A DNA stretch of 64,000 bases, from NCBI GenBank assembly GCA_964017195.1, contig OZ024892.1, forward strand, positions 21,104,277-21,168,276. The letters run 5' to 3'. Below the pieces are notes generated by a model. It had not been told where the DNA came from and did no database searches. It worked only from the letters and a program-made list of their open reading frames with translations. This DNA comes from Siderastrea radians (taxonomy: Eukaryota > Cnidaria > Anthozoa > Scleractinia > Rhizangiidae). This document shows, piece after piece, positions 23,791-37,800 of this stretch (position 1 is the stretch's first letter; each line of letters starts with the position of its first letter). The position numbers were made by a program, and so were the translations under genes.

Positions 23791-25066
23791 CTTGATTTGT
23801 AGGATTACGTGTTTGCCTTGCTTTAAAAACAATATTAGCTTCCATGTGAGGAAGCGACACAACAAATTTTGTCTCGGGGTTTGTTTACTTGTTGGCAGTA
23901 AAAACTATTTTTCATAAAAATAGAGTGAGGGAAAATAATAATGTTTTGTGTTGGCCTTTGTCATCAAAGAAAGTCATCTTTTTGCCAGAAAAGTAAACTG
24001 GTGGTGGGGGGGGGGGGGGTGGTGGAAGACAGGAGGGTTTAAAATTCCCGCCTCGCATACCCTGTTATGACTGATAAGAAAATAAGAAAAGAGATGAATA
24101 GATGACTTTGAACCCGCAAGTGTGGCTGGGATGGGGTGGGCACTTATTTGGGGAGGGCACTTATCAAAGCATGGGTGCTAATGAGAGGAAATACAATGAT
24201 GCTGTTATTTTCTTGTACTTTGTTATGTGACAGTACATCCAAAGGCATTGCGAAGTACTTCATTTTTCAGTTACTATGCACTATTTGAACACAAGCTTGA
24301 CTGCGTGAACCCTCAAAGGGAGCGGCCAAAAGTGAATTAGACTCAGGGGAAGATGGCCCTGTGTAATTTTTCATGTTTCTCCCCATTCATGCCACTTACC
24401 TCCCATACACTTCCTGGCCCTTCTTCCCCTGGGTTCCCCTCCCCCTCCCCCAAACAATGCACCAGGGTCCCTGGGTACCCTGGGACCATTTTGCTTCATC
24501 TGTTACTGCCAACAGAGGTTGAAAATTCAGAAAAGACAAAGTCTTTTGGACTTTTGGTAACCTATGCTCCATGACCTCATTAAAAAAAGTCGTGTACTCG
24601 ACATCCCTTGTCTAATTTTCTTGTTATGAAAGTCTATATGTCCCCCTCCCCCTCTCTAATAAGTCCCCCTCTGAAAGTCAATTTTTTTAGCAAGCTTCCC
24701 CTGCCCCATTAGGTGCATCAGACCTTGTAATTAGACCCTCCTAATCTTTATTAAGCCACCCACTTCATTGCCATTTGGTGTAGATTTTTATAAAGGCTAG
24801 AAAACTGAAAAGTGTTTGAGTTTTGTCCAAAAATTATTTTAAGATTACATGTTTAAAAACTTGAAATATTGGAATAAGCCCTTGTTCATGAGGCCTGAAA
24901 TTAAACTAGCCCCCGGGAGACTAATTTAATCATTTACGGATCCTGAATTAAAACAGTTGCCAATTTATTATTCCCACAGGAGAAGAGACTGAGAACTAGT
25001 TCCGGTTGAATTCCGGGTATTTTACCGGAAATCACACCACCTGGTGACTTTCTTTCTCGAGCAAAT
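23791..25066. other. Upstream region of the ISG12-opine dehydrogenase gene
   Basis: It contains poly-G and pyrimidine-rich low-complexity tracts (24,004-24,020 and about 24,400-24,700). The promoter of the plus-strand gene should lie near its 3' end, but no core promoter motif stands out. Confidence 0.35.
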
Positions 25067-25123
25067 ATGGCAGACAAAAGCGAGGATGAAACATGCGATC
25101 AAACGGGAGAAACAACTGAGCAG
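25067..25123 (+). CDS. Exon 1 (start codon, acidic N-terminus)
   Basis: ATG at 25,067 opens a 19-codon acidic stretch ending at CAG. It is followed by GCAAGT, the consensus of the minor GC-AG intron class. The next exon continues the same acidic composition in phase 0. This exon is short, so its assignment depends on the donor match and composition. Confidence 0.5.
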
Positions 25124-28100
25124 GCAAGTGATCTGAATTACGTTTTTGTATTTTGTGGCTTACTGAATGTCCCAGTTCGGGTGGTCAGACTGCTGTAACG
25201 AACATTTATCATCATGGCGAGTACGTTTAAGGTGCATTTAATGTTATAAACAACATTAGGAGCCTGAAAAATTCGAAAACAAACTTTACTTTATAGCGCC
25301 ACTTAGCAAATTAAAGTAATTACTAGCATATTAATTTGGCGTCTAGAAAAGAATGATACTTTTAACCCTTTCACTCCTAAGAGTGCCTCAAATCAAAATT
25401 CAAGACGAATCACAAATTTCATTTTATTTTGTAAAATACTGAAATATAAAAGTACTGCTGAAGAGGTTTCATTTGAATGGTAACACTATAGGATTTCATC
25501 CACAGACTCAGATGTCAGAATCACCTTAATGTCTCTATAACTGACTCTGGGAGTGAAAGGGTTAAAACTAAGCAAACTATACTGAAGTTGCCGTTATTGC
25601 CAAAATTAAGCTGCAGTTTCCTCCGCGAGTAACGTTTCCCGACGACGGCAACGCAAAGGAGCAAAGGTGAACGTCATTTAATTTGTGTATTTCGGTTCTT
25701 TTATTCTACTTCTCCGATACTTCGCGATTATTCCAACTCGTTTAAATTGTCTAATGTGGCCGAACTATCCGGGAGCTGATTTCGTAGGGACACCGCTCAA
25801 GTTCAGTTAGAGAAACAAAAAATTCACCGTAGAAAGAAATGTACTAAAGTGTGGAACGCACGTGCAAAACCATTGTTTTGCTCAATAAAGGCTATTCTTT
25901 TTTTCACATTGTCGTTGCCGTTGCCGTCGTGGTTGCTTAAACTCGCTCTTAACGTTGTGTCTCGTCTTTTCATGAAAGTTTCCTGCAGTATTAAGTCACT
26001 CGGGCGGATGGGCTCTTGTCCCTTCCTCTCTCGAGGAAACTGATTTACATGACTATTTCATTTTCTAGTCCGCCAGAAGAGAATGCAATTTGCATAAGGG
26101 AATAAAATGCCTTTTGGGGGAACTATTTTTTATTTGTGCCCGCTAGTGACACTAAAAGTGACACTACAAGGGCGCACATAAACAATAGTCACTCCAAAAG
26201 TACTAGTCTTCTTATTACCATTATTATCGATGTACAAAGCCAAAGAACATCCATATAATAGGACAGTCACATGACTTTTGGAGGGCATATAGTTTATTTG
26301 TGGCCCGAGTAGCATCATTTGCGCCCGAGCGGAGCGAGTGCAAATGATGCTACGAGGGACACAAATAAACTATATGCCCGACAAAAGTCATGTGATTATC
26401 ATTATTATCAATACACAGGGCCAAATCGTACAAATTCATTTAATAAGAAAAAAATGTTTAACAGAGATGTAGCATGAAACTATGGTTTGGAAAGTTTTTG
26501 TGTTTTGGTTTCGCATTGTTTTCTTTCGTAAATAGCTTAGCCTTCGCTTCAAACATTTTGTTACCCTGCGAGCAGAGGCCCTTTGTAAGTCGGGAAGAGG
26601 AAGGGACCTCTGCCAGCCGCCGCGACTTTCCCTGTTGAGCATGCGCTAAATTCAAATGTAACCGAGCCTTGTTGGCCTCGCTTCAATTGACATGTTTACT
26701 GAATGCCAGCCGCGTCCTAGGCTCGATTTCCGCCGCTCTCTCGAGTCCGGTCTTTGTTCCTCCCCGAAAGAGACGGCTGGACGCGTGACCCGTTGACCTT
26801 GTCTGTGACGTAATTCGAAAAAATTAATTTATGCGTCTCCGATGTCACTGGAAGTGAAATCGGACGTCAAATTTCTTGTTTATTTGGCATGCATCACGCG
26901 CCAGTGCCTACCCAAAAAATTTCGAATTAGTTTCTACGGTACATTTCTGTACATTGCGAAATTGCTATAAATTTCTTCGATGTTCGAATGGATGGCTTAA
27001 AGTGCAAACGATAATACTCCGAAAAAATTTAACTCTAATAGTGGATGCGTCTTCTGTGGCTGCTAACAAACTGACTTTCGAAAGAGAACTAAATTAAATG
27101 GAAAAGTGTCTGATTTGCGAGACAGAATTTGTCGAGTGTAAACGTAGACAGTTATATCCGTAACGGACGCCGTTATCGAGATCTAAAGCGCCTTGAGAAG
27201 ATGCCAAAACTCTTCAACATTTATTGAAGGAAAAGTTTACAACAAATAATCGCCCGAAACGTTGTGTTCCTACGGACTCTAGAATTTCACCGAGTGTTGC
27301 CACGTCGTCGAAATCTCTTCGCCACGCAACAGATCAAGTACAGGGCTTCTGATAATTCGCGGGAAAAAAAGTGAAATTTCACGGGATTTCAAGAGACAAA
27401 TTCGCGGAGAAAACGGCCGATTTCGCGGGATTTTCGCGGGAATTTTCAGGGCAAATTTTCATTGAAAAGCAAACAAGAAAGCAAAAAGAAAGATTCCTGA
27501 CAAAAATATTGGAAGGATGTCAAATTCAGGGCAAGAAAGAAACACAAAAGTTCATCCAACACAGTTCTGAAGGCAACTGTACTTGTTTCGAGCGACAAGA
27601 AAAACATATAAAGCTTTACCGAAACGCTTGGCCGGTTAACCTCCTTTTTTAGCTGCAATTTAGAGCCCAAAACAGCAACGCAATAAACTTCTTTCCCCTC
27701 ATCGCTCTCTTCTGTTGCTTTGCAGTTTACAAGGCAAGATCGTCCTAGATCAAAGGTTTAAATCCATCTGTGCAGCCAAAACATTCTTGTGTCTTCATTC
27801 GTGTACGATTAAACGTGTGCCTGCATTACTACAGACAGCAGTTTCCTTTCACACTCCGTATAGTGTCAGCGAAAAGTCTTCTCTTTTATTGTGTCTTTCG
27901 TACTTGCCAAGAAAGGAAGTCTATTTGTCTGACCACGAGGTTTTTTTAACAGAGATCATCATTTGCTATTTCAACAACAATACGCTCCAGAAATGCACCA
28001 ATGCCAAAGCTTTTTACATTGCGGCCAGTCCCCAGGTTTTCGCAACATTAATCTAAGAACGCCTGGTAGTTTTGGTACGATGTTTACTCGTGGCAGTGAC

Positions 28101-31100
28101 GAAATTTCAAGATAAATTTGCAAGTTTACGGCAAGTAAACAGCTCCAATAGCCAAGATAAGTTTCAAATATGTTGTACTGACATGTATTTGGTAGAATTT
28201 CTAGCGAATTTCGCGGTATTTCACGTGTTTTTGTCAATTTCGCGGGATTTCGCGGATATACCTGAATTTCGCGGCTCCGCGACCGCGCGAAATTTCAGAA
28301 GCCCTGCAAGTAAGAGGAAAGACCGATAAACTCAGCGCTGATTCCAACAGACTTCAGGTGCCGCACTCGGTCTTGCATAAGAGAAGCCAGAGGAGAAATC
28401 ACAAGGGCGATTGATTTCGCATTTGAGAACGGTCTTACTGTGTCGAACACAATCGGGGCTGACGGAAAAATTCAATGACTTTCCCTCTTTCCCGATCCTG
28501 TTGGTTGAATAACGAACACATCTAAGCCGCCAACTAGCTTTTCAAGTGCCTCTCGCTGTAAATCTTTTAAATTCTCGATTTGAAACGTCTCCAAAACTCG
28601 TTCAAAAGCCGCATTCATCTTTTCCACTCTGATGACATATGATAATTTTTGCGATAATGTTGCCAGACGAAAATCTGCAGGCGGCAACCTGATTGGCTGA
28701 AACCAACAATAGAAATCAGACGCGTCCAGCCGCTATTTCGGGGGGATGAGTGCGGGCTCATTTTCCCGAACAGCGGCTGGTAATCGAGCCTAGCCGCGTC
28801 CACAACAAACTATTCTGACTTCGGTCGTATTAAACACGAGAGATTTGAGGAAAGCTTTAATTAAACTGTAAGGCTGAGAATAATTCTGTTCGAATTTATG
28901 TCACAGTTTGAAAACTTGTCAGCCTTGAAATATCTTTGCTGATCAAGAAACTGCGATTTGTCCACTGTCAACATGTTGTTACAGTCCAGTGATTTCCAAT
29001 TAGCGAGTCACGGAAAGCTCGCATAGAAATCTTGGTCTTCGAGATATTTATTTTGTTTTGTCCCTCTTTTTGTCCCTGTCATTCGGAAGTATTTTCGTGT
29101 TGAGACTCTTTCGTCCTCAACATTCTCGGCTTTCATTCAACAAAACGCATTTGTGTCGAGTTTGTTTCGTATTTAAACTTCTCGGCCGTCATGCGGTAAA
29201 TTATATTTTGTACTGAGACCGTTTCGTCTTCAAAATTACCGGCCGCCAGTCGGCAAATAATTGTTTCTCTTGCCGTTTGCTTGTCTCGCCGTTGACCAAG
29301 ATAAATGTCAGGAGCAATTGCAGAATACCCCGCCACTTCATTTACATGTGTCGGAACGCTTTGAAGAACGAGGCATAACACAATAGGCACTTTTGTTATT
29401 CAATGAGATGGAAATAAGTGGCGGGGTATTCTGCAGGTAAGCCAAATGTCATTTCGCCATAAAAATAAGCGTTAAAGTGCTCATTCGCGTAGCCCTTCGC
29501 ATCGATTCCCGCTCAATCCAAAAGTAAAATTTTTTGGTCCGAAAGCAACCGCAACCCAGATTCTTTTGTTCCAGTTAGTAAATTAGCGATTTGCCATGGC
29601 CGGTTGGCAAACAGACAAAAGAATCTTTACCACAGAAAATAAAGCAAGGCCTTCGACTGGTGTTGTGTGAGATTGCTTATTCCATGAGTATTCACTCTTC
29701 CCAGTGCACTTTTCACGGCTTTATCGAAGACATCTTTCGAAAGAGAAACGTCCGCTGCTGTGAACTTCACGAGCGCACCGAACGTACCGTGGGCGCGTAT
29801 TTAGTCAGCAATTTCTAACAAGGCACAGGCGCACTGAGCAAAAATGGGAAAAACGGGTTTCAAACCGGACTGACTCATCCGTTTCGGTGGATGAGCGGCA
29901 ATCAAAGAAAGTCGCGGCGGCTGGCAGAGGTCCCTTCCTCTTCCCGACTTATCTAGGAAGATTGAAGGGCCTCTGCTCGCAGGGTAACATTTTGTTGGCA
30001 GACATGAATTCGCTGTCTTGCAAAATGTTTATGTTTCGGCTGAGTGGAGCACAGGTTAGATGGCGATGAATGGCCGCTCTAATTCCAGTCAATGCACTTG
30101 GAGTTAATGCTTGGCCTTTCTCTGTTTTCACTTCAGCGAAGAACTTTCGAAGAATTTCACTCAAGTCCGTTGCACTTACTGTTTTGAGATCCACTGTAAT
30201 TTTTCTTTTCTTACACCATTTCTCGAACTTTTTTACTCCCCACTCAGTTGCTCTCTTGGTGTTTTTTGCTTGAGCTTTTTGCTCAATTTCATCCAGTTGC
30301 TCGTTGTCTAAGCCCGAGTTTTGACTAGAAAAAAGCTGAAAATTTGGGACTTCTTCCATTTTAAAATAAAATCCCCGAACGGCAAACGTTCACTACGCAA
30401 GCTGTTCGCACCTGAATGGTTTTCCCGCGTCAATAAACGTAACCTGATTGGTTAATATTCATCGGATGATGAACCGTGAACCAATCAGAAACAGGGCCGT
30501 AAATGCGTTTGCAGCCCGTCAAATTCACTATCGCCCGCCACTCACGCGTGTTTTCGCGAAGGCAGTTTCTTATTTGGCCGCGTATATTGATAATTAAATG
30601 GCAAATTTCAATGCGCCTTTCTACAATAGGTTCTTACAATGTGTCTAAAAAAATCGAAATGCAGTTTCAAGTGTTGAAGGGTATTTTGAGTATATTCAGT
30701 ATGTTCGAAATATTTCACGGCTATTCACCTATGTTGTTGTGGTAGGTGTTGTTAGAGAGCGATAGTCGGTCTGTTAAACCTGACCTTCCCATGCGTCAAT
30801 ACCACCTGCTGTTGATTTTTGCGGGAAAATTATAGAGGAGCCCATTGCTAAGCAAATTTGGTAACCTATCGATGCGAGAAAATTCGATTGTGACGTCAGC
30901 GTACATCCGCCCGCCCGCTCCCCCGTACAAACTCTGAGGGAGGGTTAGGGGAGTCCCAAGACAACCCAACAGCGGGTGGAAAATGTCATTTTTTCTTGGC
31001 GAGAAATCGTGCACTGCTTTTGGGCAACCGGCGTTTTTCTTGGCGGGAAATCGCATGACCACCGTTACTTCTGAAAAGAGGTTTTTTTTAAAAGCTTAGC

Positions 31101-31794
31101 TTATTTAGCAAAACGATTCAGTTTGGCAGAAGTGAAGTTTAGTTCCCCCCCCCCCCCTTGGGTTTTTGTTATGTTACAATATTTCGAAAAGATTTCACCT
31201 TTAGTAGAAAGCCTGCGATGTGCTGTACAATATGAGGTACAAATTATGGGTTGCCGCGCTGCTGGGGGCGCCATCTTGGATTCTACCAAAAATTAGATAT
31301 TGTCAAAAAACGTTTGTGATGCTGGAATGTAGAATATGACATAATTAAACATTTTGTTGCCTTTTGTTGACATTTTGTGCATTTTTCACCTAAAAAGGGT
31401 AAAAAACACGCATTTTTCTTCAAAAATGGCTTGACCACCTGCTATTTATGCCGTCATATCTCGTAACCACAGCAACGGATTCTCACTAAACTTGTGTCAA
31501 AATGTGTCTAAGGGATATGAGCACAGCTACTGAAAACGGCAGGTCTAGATAGTAATGCGTCTTGGAAAAATTCAAGAAAAACCTTAGGGGGGTGACATCC
31601 ACACACCCCCCCCCCCTCCCTTTTACGCCCTAGGGTTAGTCAGGCCAATATTTAATTTAACAAGTACAACGAGTCTTAAACACTCTTATTCTTCGGCCAT
31701 CTCAACTTCAATAGGAATACAAAGCAAACTGCGGTGACGAACATGACAAGACAACGCGTGTTGTGAAAACATTGATTTATGAACTTAACGTTTC

Positions 31795-31827
<33 letters not shown>

Positions 31828-34800
31828 TTGGGAAATTACAAATAAATTTAAACGCAAAGTGAAAGACTGGTACCTAATAATGAAAATGAAAAAAATATAT
31901 AAACAAACAGACTTCAGTTTGAAATCTGCAAAAAAAAAAACGTAGCTAGTAAAGATAAAGTTTCTCACTGCCAACGTTTTCATTCAAGGCAGGTTGATCA
32001 ACTAAGTCTCTTTTATTTTACAATGTAAATCAGAACGCCCGGTTGCTAAGATATCAAAGTGATCCCATTTAATATTGTGACCCGTTGAGGTAATGTGATC
32101 AGCAATGGCTGATGTATGACAGCTCTTTGTAAGCGCTTTGAAATGTTCAGTCTTTCTATCATGCAATCGGCGTTTTGTCTTCCCTATGTAAAAGTTACCA
32201 CAGTCCCAGCAGCTTGCCAGCGTACAGCGTGCAGCGCTTGCTTGGCGTCTCCTGGCGTCTCCTGGCGTCGCCAAAAGTTTCGAGAAAATGGAGTAGATTA
32301 TTAGAAAACCAAAACTAGAATAAATCTAGTCGAATCTTAAAATGACTTGACTAGATATTGCTCCCTTACCGACCCCCTCCCCCTCCCCCCACTCTCTCCC
32401 TTTAAGCTGACAAAGCAAAATGCCTTCCAATCTATTTTCGAGTCCCAATTGGGGAGAGGGGTCTTTGTAGCCCTGAAGCCCCGAAATGTACGTGGTAGAG
32501 CCTGGAGTCCCAAGCTTTTGTCCGCTTGGTGCACGGCTAAATGACTAAATGAATGGGTCGGGCATGCATTCAGCGTAGTCGGTTAAATCGAGCTCCGTCT
32601 TAAATCTAAATTTTGAAGGCGTTAATGGAAGAAATTACTCAATACTTCAAACGAAAAGACAGAAAAACGAGCTCTGAGTCTTCAGAAGGCGCAACGCCGG
32701 AGGAAAAAAGAACAAAAATCAGTGAATTTCAGGCAAAACACATGCCCACGCCGTCCGACATGGCTGAAGGCGTCCTACCGAAACTTGAGCTTGTCCTCGA
32801 TAAACTTTCCAGTTTGGAGACAAAAGTTGACAGCATTAACAAGCATGTGTGCAGCATTGACGCTAAAGTTCTCCAGCTTCAAAACAAGGTGACAACACTC
32901 GAAAGCTCAGTAAAGGAAAACGCCAAAACAGTAAATGAGATGGAGGCTGGAATTACTTCTCTAAATGCTGATGTGGAAGAAATGAAAGCAAAGGCCAATA
33001 AAACCAGTAACGAGGTAACTACTCTCCGCCAGCAGCAATGGTACTTAGAAACATATCAAAGAAGAGAGAACCTTCGTTTTTATGGGATTCCTGAACGTCT
33101 GGATGAGCAGGAAAACACCAGAGATGTGCTTGTTAATTTTATGATAAACGAGCTAAACCTTGAAGACGCGCCACAGATCGAATTTCAACGGGTACATCGA
33201 GTTGGCAGGTTTGACGCATCACAGCACAACCCACGCCAGATCATTGCTCGCTTTCTCCGCTATGGGGACCGGGAGAAAGTTTTTTCTCAGGCAAGACAAC
33301 TTAAAGGCACAGGTATGGGAATATCTCCCGATCTCCCAAAAGGAGTCGTAGATATTAGAAAAAAGCAGATCGAAACCTTGAAAAAGGCTAAAAAAGATGG
33401 CAAAAGAGCTTATTTCAGTAGAGCAGAGCCGGACAAACTTTATGTGGATGGACATTTAATCCCTGTTTCAGAGTAATTCAGTTTAAAGTTATAAACAGTA
33501 GGCCTTCGTTTGAACTTTAAAAAATTTGAATATTCTGGAGCTACCGCTATGCAAATTGATAATTAGATTGCAAGACTCGGTTGTTAGCAGCTAATTAACA
33601 GCTTTGCTGGTTGCTTTTTATAATTACTTAGTGTGAAGTGTTTTTTTTTTTTTTCTTTGTGTTGGTTACGCTTTTGTTTTTTTTTCCTTACTTATGGTAG
33701 TATTAATTGTCGCATGTAGTATTCTTTGCATTATGTCACTGTTTTCAGCTTGGTGTAATTTATCTAGCGTTTTGTTAGTTCTTTTTGTTTTGAGTTTAAG
33801 CCTTGCATTCAGTTTATATCATTACCAGTTGCCATATTGCGTATTTTTAGAGGTGATCTTGCTAAAGGCCGTTAATATCTTTTTTATCTGATGGAGGGTA
33901 ACAATTTCCAATTTAAACTGCTTTCTTTAAATGTAAGAGGGATACGTTCTTTCGAAAAAAGAGAGTGTGTTTTCAACTGGTTGCTCAAGCAAAATGCAGA
34001 CATCTTTTTTCTGCAGGAAACGTACAGTACAAAAGAGATTGAAAATCAGTGGCGGAAACAATGGAGAGGAGAGTTGTTTTTCTCTCACGGTACATCGCGC
34101 AGTAAAGGCGTCCTTGTTTTAGTGCGGGAAAATTTGGATTTTAAAGTCAAATCAACGTACACCGATGATTCGGGAAGATTTATTTTTCTAGATACCTTAA
34201 TTCAGGATTCACCGTTTCTTCTAGTAAATATCTATGCCCCAACAAAAGCTTCTGAACAATGTCAGTTTTTAGATGAAATCGCTTTTCACATCGCAGATAA
34301 AGTATGTCAATCTGAACATTATATTATTACTGGAGGTGATTTTAATGCCACGTTCGAACCAAATCTTGACTGTTCGGGTGGAAGGCCTTCCATAAAGAAT
34401 TGCATTAAGAACCTAAATGATATTATGCTACAAAATGACCTGGTCGATATATGGAGAGTGCGCAACCCAGACAAAAAGCGCTTCACTTGGAGACAAAAAA
34501 ATCCATTAATTCAAAGACGATTAGACTTTTGGTTAATCAGCAATTCTCTACAGGACGACATAGAAAATGTTGACATTTTAACTTCCGTCAAAAGTGACCA
34601 CTCCGCAATTATTTTGAATATTGATAGCGTAAAGAACTTAAACCACGGTCCATCTTTTTGGAAATTTAATAATAGTCTACTCGATGATGAACAATACATT
34701 AAATTGATTGAGCAGCTTGTTCCTGATTGGATTGAGGAGATTAAGTATTCTGATGATGCTCGAGTTCAGTGGGATTGGCTAAAATACAATATCCGTAAGG

Positions 34801-37800
34801 AGACCATTACTTATAGCAAAGCGAAAGCAAAAGAACGAAGGGAAAAAATAAAACGCATTGAAACTCAACTGAAAATTGCTGAGGAAAAATTAGCTGACTC
34901 TCCAAATGATGATACACAAAATGAATTTGACGCTTTAAAAAGCGCATACGGAAAAGAATACGATTACATCACGAAAGGAGCAATAATACGATCACGGGCA
35001 ACTTGGTATGAAAAAGGTGAGAAAAATAATAAGTATTTCCTTAATCTACAAAATAATAAGAAGACAAAAAGCACTATAAGGAAACTCGAACGCAAGAATG
35101 GTAATATTACTGTTGACCCGAAATGCATAATGGACGAATTACACTCATTTTATTCAGATCTCTATGAAGAGAAGAACTCCGAAGAGCTAACTTATGAAAA
35201 TTGTCCTTTCTTAAATTCTGGGAACATACCTAAGCTTTCACCAGCAATGCGAGAATTATGCGAAGGAGAGCTAACTATTGCAGAGTGTTTTAATACTCTT
35301 TCGAGTTTTCAAAACAACAAGACACCAGGGAACGACGGACTAACTGTAGAATTCTATAAATGTTTCTGGAAGCTCATGGGTAGCCTGCTAGTTAATTGTC
35401 TAAACTGCGCGTACAAACACGGTGAATTATCTTCCTCCCAAAAGCAAGCGCTTATCGTCTTAATTGAGAAGAAAGATAAAGATAGACGGCACGTAAAGAA
35501 CTGGAGACCAATCTCTTTAATCAATGTCGATGTAAAAATTGGCACGAAAGCTATAGCTAAAAGATTAGAAAAAGTTCTGCCGGAAATCATATATCATAGT
35601 CAAAACGCATATGTTAAGGGAAGAACTATTTTCGACGCTGTCCGAACCATCGACGATATTATCAAGCTAACATCATCAAATAATATGGGCTCATTACTGG
35701 TAGCAATTGACTTCGAAAAAGCCTTTGATTCAGTGAATTGGAATTTTCTTAGACACGCCCTGAGGAAGTTTAATTTTGGTCCATCCTTTATTACTTGGAT
35801 TACAGCATTTTACTCAAATATTTCCAGCTGTGTGATGAATAATGGATTTATTACACAACCTTTTAAACTTTCACGCGGCGTGCGTCAGGGTGATCCTCTC
35901 TCGCCCTATCTGTTTATTCTAGTCCTAGAAACACTCGCGATTCATATTAGAAATGACGAATGCATTAAGGGAATAAACGTTGATGGCCACGAAATTAAGC
36001 TTATCATCTTCGCTGATGATCTCACGGTTTTTCTAAAGGATAGCGCATCTTTTCACTGCCTGTTGGCCAAGCTAGAGTTGTTTGGTCAATACTCTGGTTT
36101 GAACGTTAATAGAGGAAAAACTGAGGTTATGAAGCTTGGAACCCCTGAAATCTCTGCAGAAGAACTAAAAATAGATGAAATAAAAAAGGTAGTCAAAATT
36201 CTAGGGATACATTTTACTTATGATCAGACGCTCTCAGATAAGTTAAATTTTCATACTATCATTAAATCGATTAGAAAGTCAATTAACAGCTGGAACTGGA
36301 GAGGTCTCACTTTGCTAGGGAAAATACAAATAATCAAGTCGTTCGCCATTCCTAAAATTCTTTATCGCCTCTCCCTTGTCTCAACAAACAAAACCTTTGT
36401 TAAAGAGGTCAATCAGGTGCTGTATAATTTTGTGTGGAAAGGCAAGGATAAAGTTAAACGGCTCGCTCTGATAAACAGTGTCGAGAACGGTGGGTTAAAT
36501 ATGCCGCACATCGAGTCTCTCATTGACACGCAAAGGATAGTATGCATCAAAAAGTATTTGGGTGATTCACCCTGTTCCTGGAAAATTATTCTCGACCATT
36601 ATCTTCACAAAGTCGGGGGCAGTTTACTTTTCCATTGTAACTTCGAGTACACAAAGCTCCCATTGGACCTCCCCGATTACTACAGGGAATGTCTCGCAAC
36701 TTGGACAAAATTAACTGCCTCACCTGTCTCTTCAATGGATGAGATCGTTAACCAGATTTTATGGAACAACAAATTCATCTGCATTGGACAGAAATCAGTT
36801 TTTAACCGCAAACTTTTCTCCTTGGGGCTACATAAAGTAGGAGACCTTTTTAACGAGATATATATTAAGCCACATACCACCTTGCAAAATCTAAATGCCG
36901 TGGATTTCTTATTTTTGAATGGTCTTTATGATTGCCTTCCACCTGAATGGAAAAAGGTGATGACCAACGATCCTCCATCGGTGCTCATTAAAATTAACCA
37001 TATATGGGACGATGTGTTTTTGTACTCAAGCAATGATGCCCTTTTATTAAGTGAATTGTCTTCTAAAAAAATTTACAATATTTTGGTGTCAAAGATTTCG
37101 ATTAGTCCGTCGGCAAAAAAGAAATTCGAAGATTCATATGCTTCTACAGAGCAAGCCCTTGACTGGAAAAGAATTTATAGCAATGCTTTTAAATGCGCAA
37201 TAGACACCAAAACGCGTGAATTTCAATACAAGATACTAAATAGAATACTTCCATTAAATGATTTCCTTTTTAAAATTGGCAAGTCCAATTCTCCTCTCTG
37301 TTCTTTCTGCCAATCCTCTGAGGAAAACATGTCCCACTTCTTTTTCCATTGTCCTTTGGTAGCAAACTTTTGGCAATCAGTTAAGCATCTATTGGGGGGT
37401 TATGAGCTAATTGAAAGAGAAGTGATCCTAGGGATCACCGACACAGTTGAAAATGTATTTCTAAAGAATCATCTAATTCTATTAGGAAAACAACATATTT
37501 TCAGATGTAAACATAACAACTCTCTTCCCAGCGCAATCAGTTTCACAAAAACTTTGAAAGCAGTGTTTGATTCTGAACGTTTAATTGCTAAAGAAAATAA
37601 CAAGATCAACCTTCATTATGACAAATGGAAAGATTTGTTAGGTTACCTCCTCTCTTTTTAAAATAGCTGGCAAGCACACGGCACTTCTTGTTTCTTTTTT
37701 GGAACAACTATCTAATCAATTAAAGGTAATTTACTGAACTGTATGTTGTTACACATATATAATGTCTGTATACACTGCGCTGTCTTTGTGTTTTATAATT

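Larger units (their letters stand above)
26554..29994 (-). mobile_element. 3.4-kb TIR transposon carrying RecQ-like fragment, 7-bp CATTTTG duplication
   Basis: Element 26,561-29,987 begins TTACCCTGCGAGCAGAGGCCC-type sequence and ends with its perfect inverse. Arms of about 70-80 bp (26,561-26,630 and 29,907-29,987) are close inverse copies. CATTTTG flanks both ends (26,554-26,560 and 29,988-29,994), confirmed by the split recombinase frame. A second, inner inverted pair lies at about 26,702-26,785 and 28,717-28,802 and shares GGCTGGACGCG and CTAGGCTCGATT motifs. The transposase was not recognised. Superfamily unknown. Confidence 0.75.
26458..30359 (-). pseudogene. Crypton-like tyrosine recombinase (N-terminal part), split by a transposon
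   Basis: The first part (30,359 down to 29,988) encodes a core-binding-type domain: RATEWGVKKFEKWCKKR, a LSEILRKFFAEV helix, LTPSALTGIRAAIHRHL and EFMSANKM. The same frame resumes left of the inserted element at 26,560 with FEAKAKLFTKENN, exactly as in the related DUF3504/ZMYM-Crypton family, and then degrades after about 26,500. The reading frame is restored when the insert and one 7-bp duplication are removed. The catalytic C-terminal part with its R-H-R-Y residues is absent. It is non-functional. Confidence 0.75.

Noticed and set aside
34511..36880. Minus-strand frames within LINE ORF2
   Set aside because: Antisense shadows of the long plus-strand ORF2.
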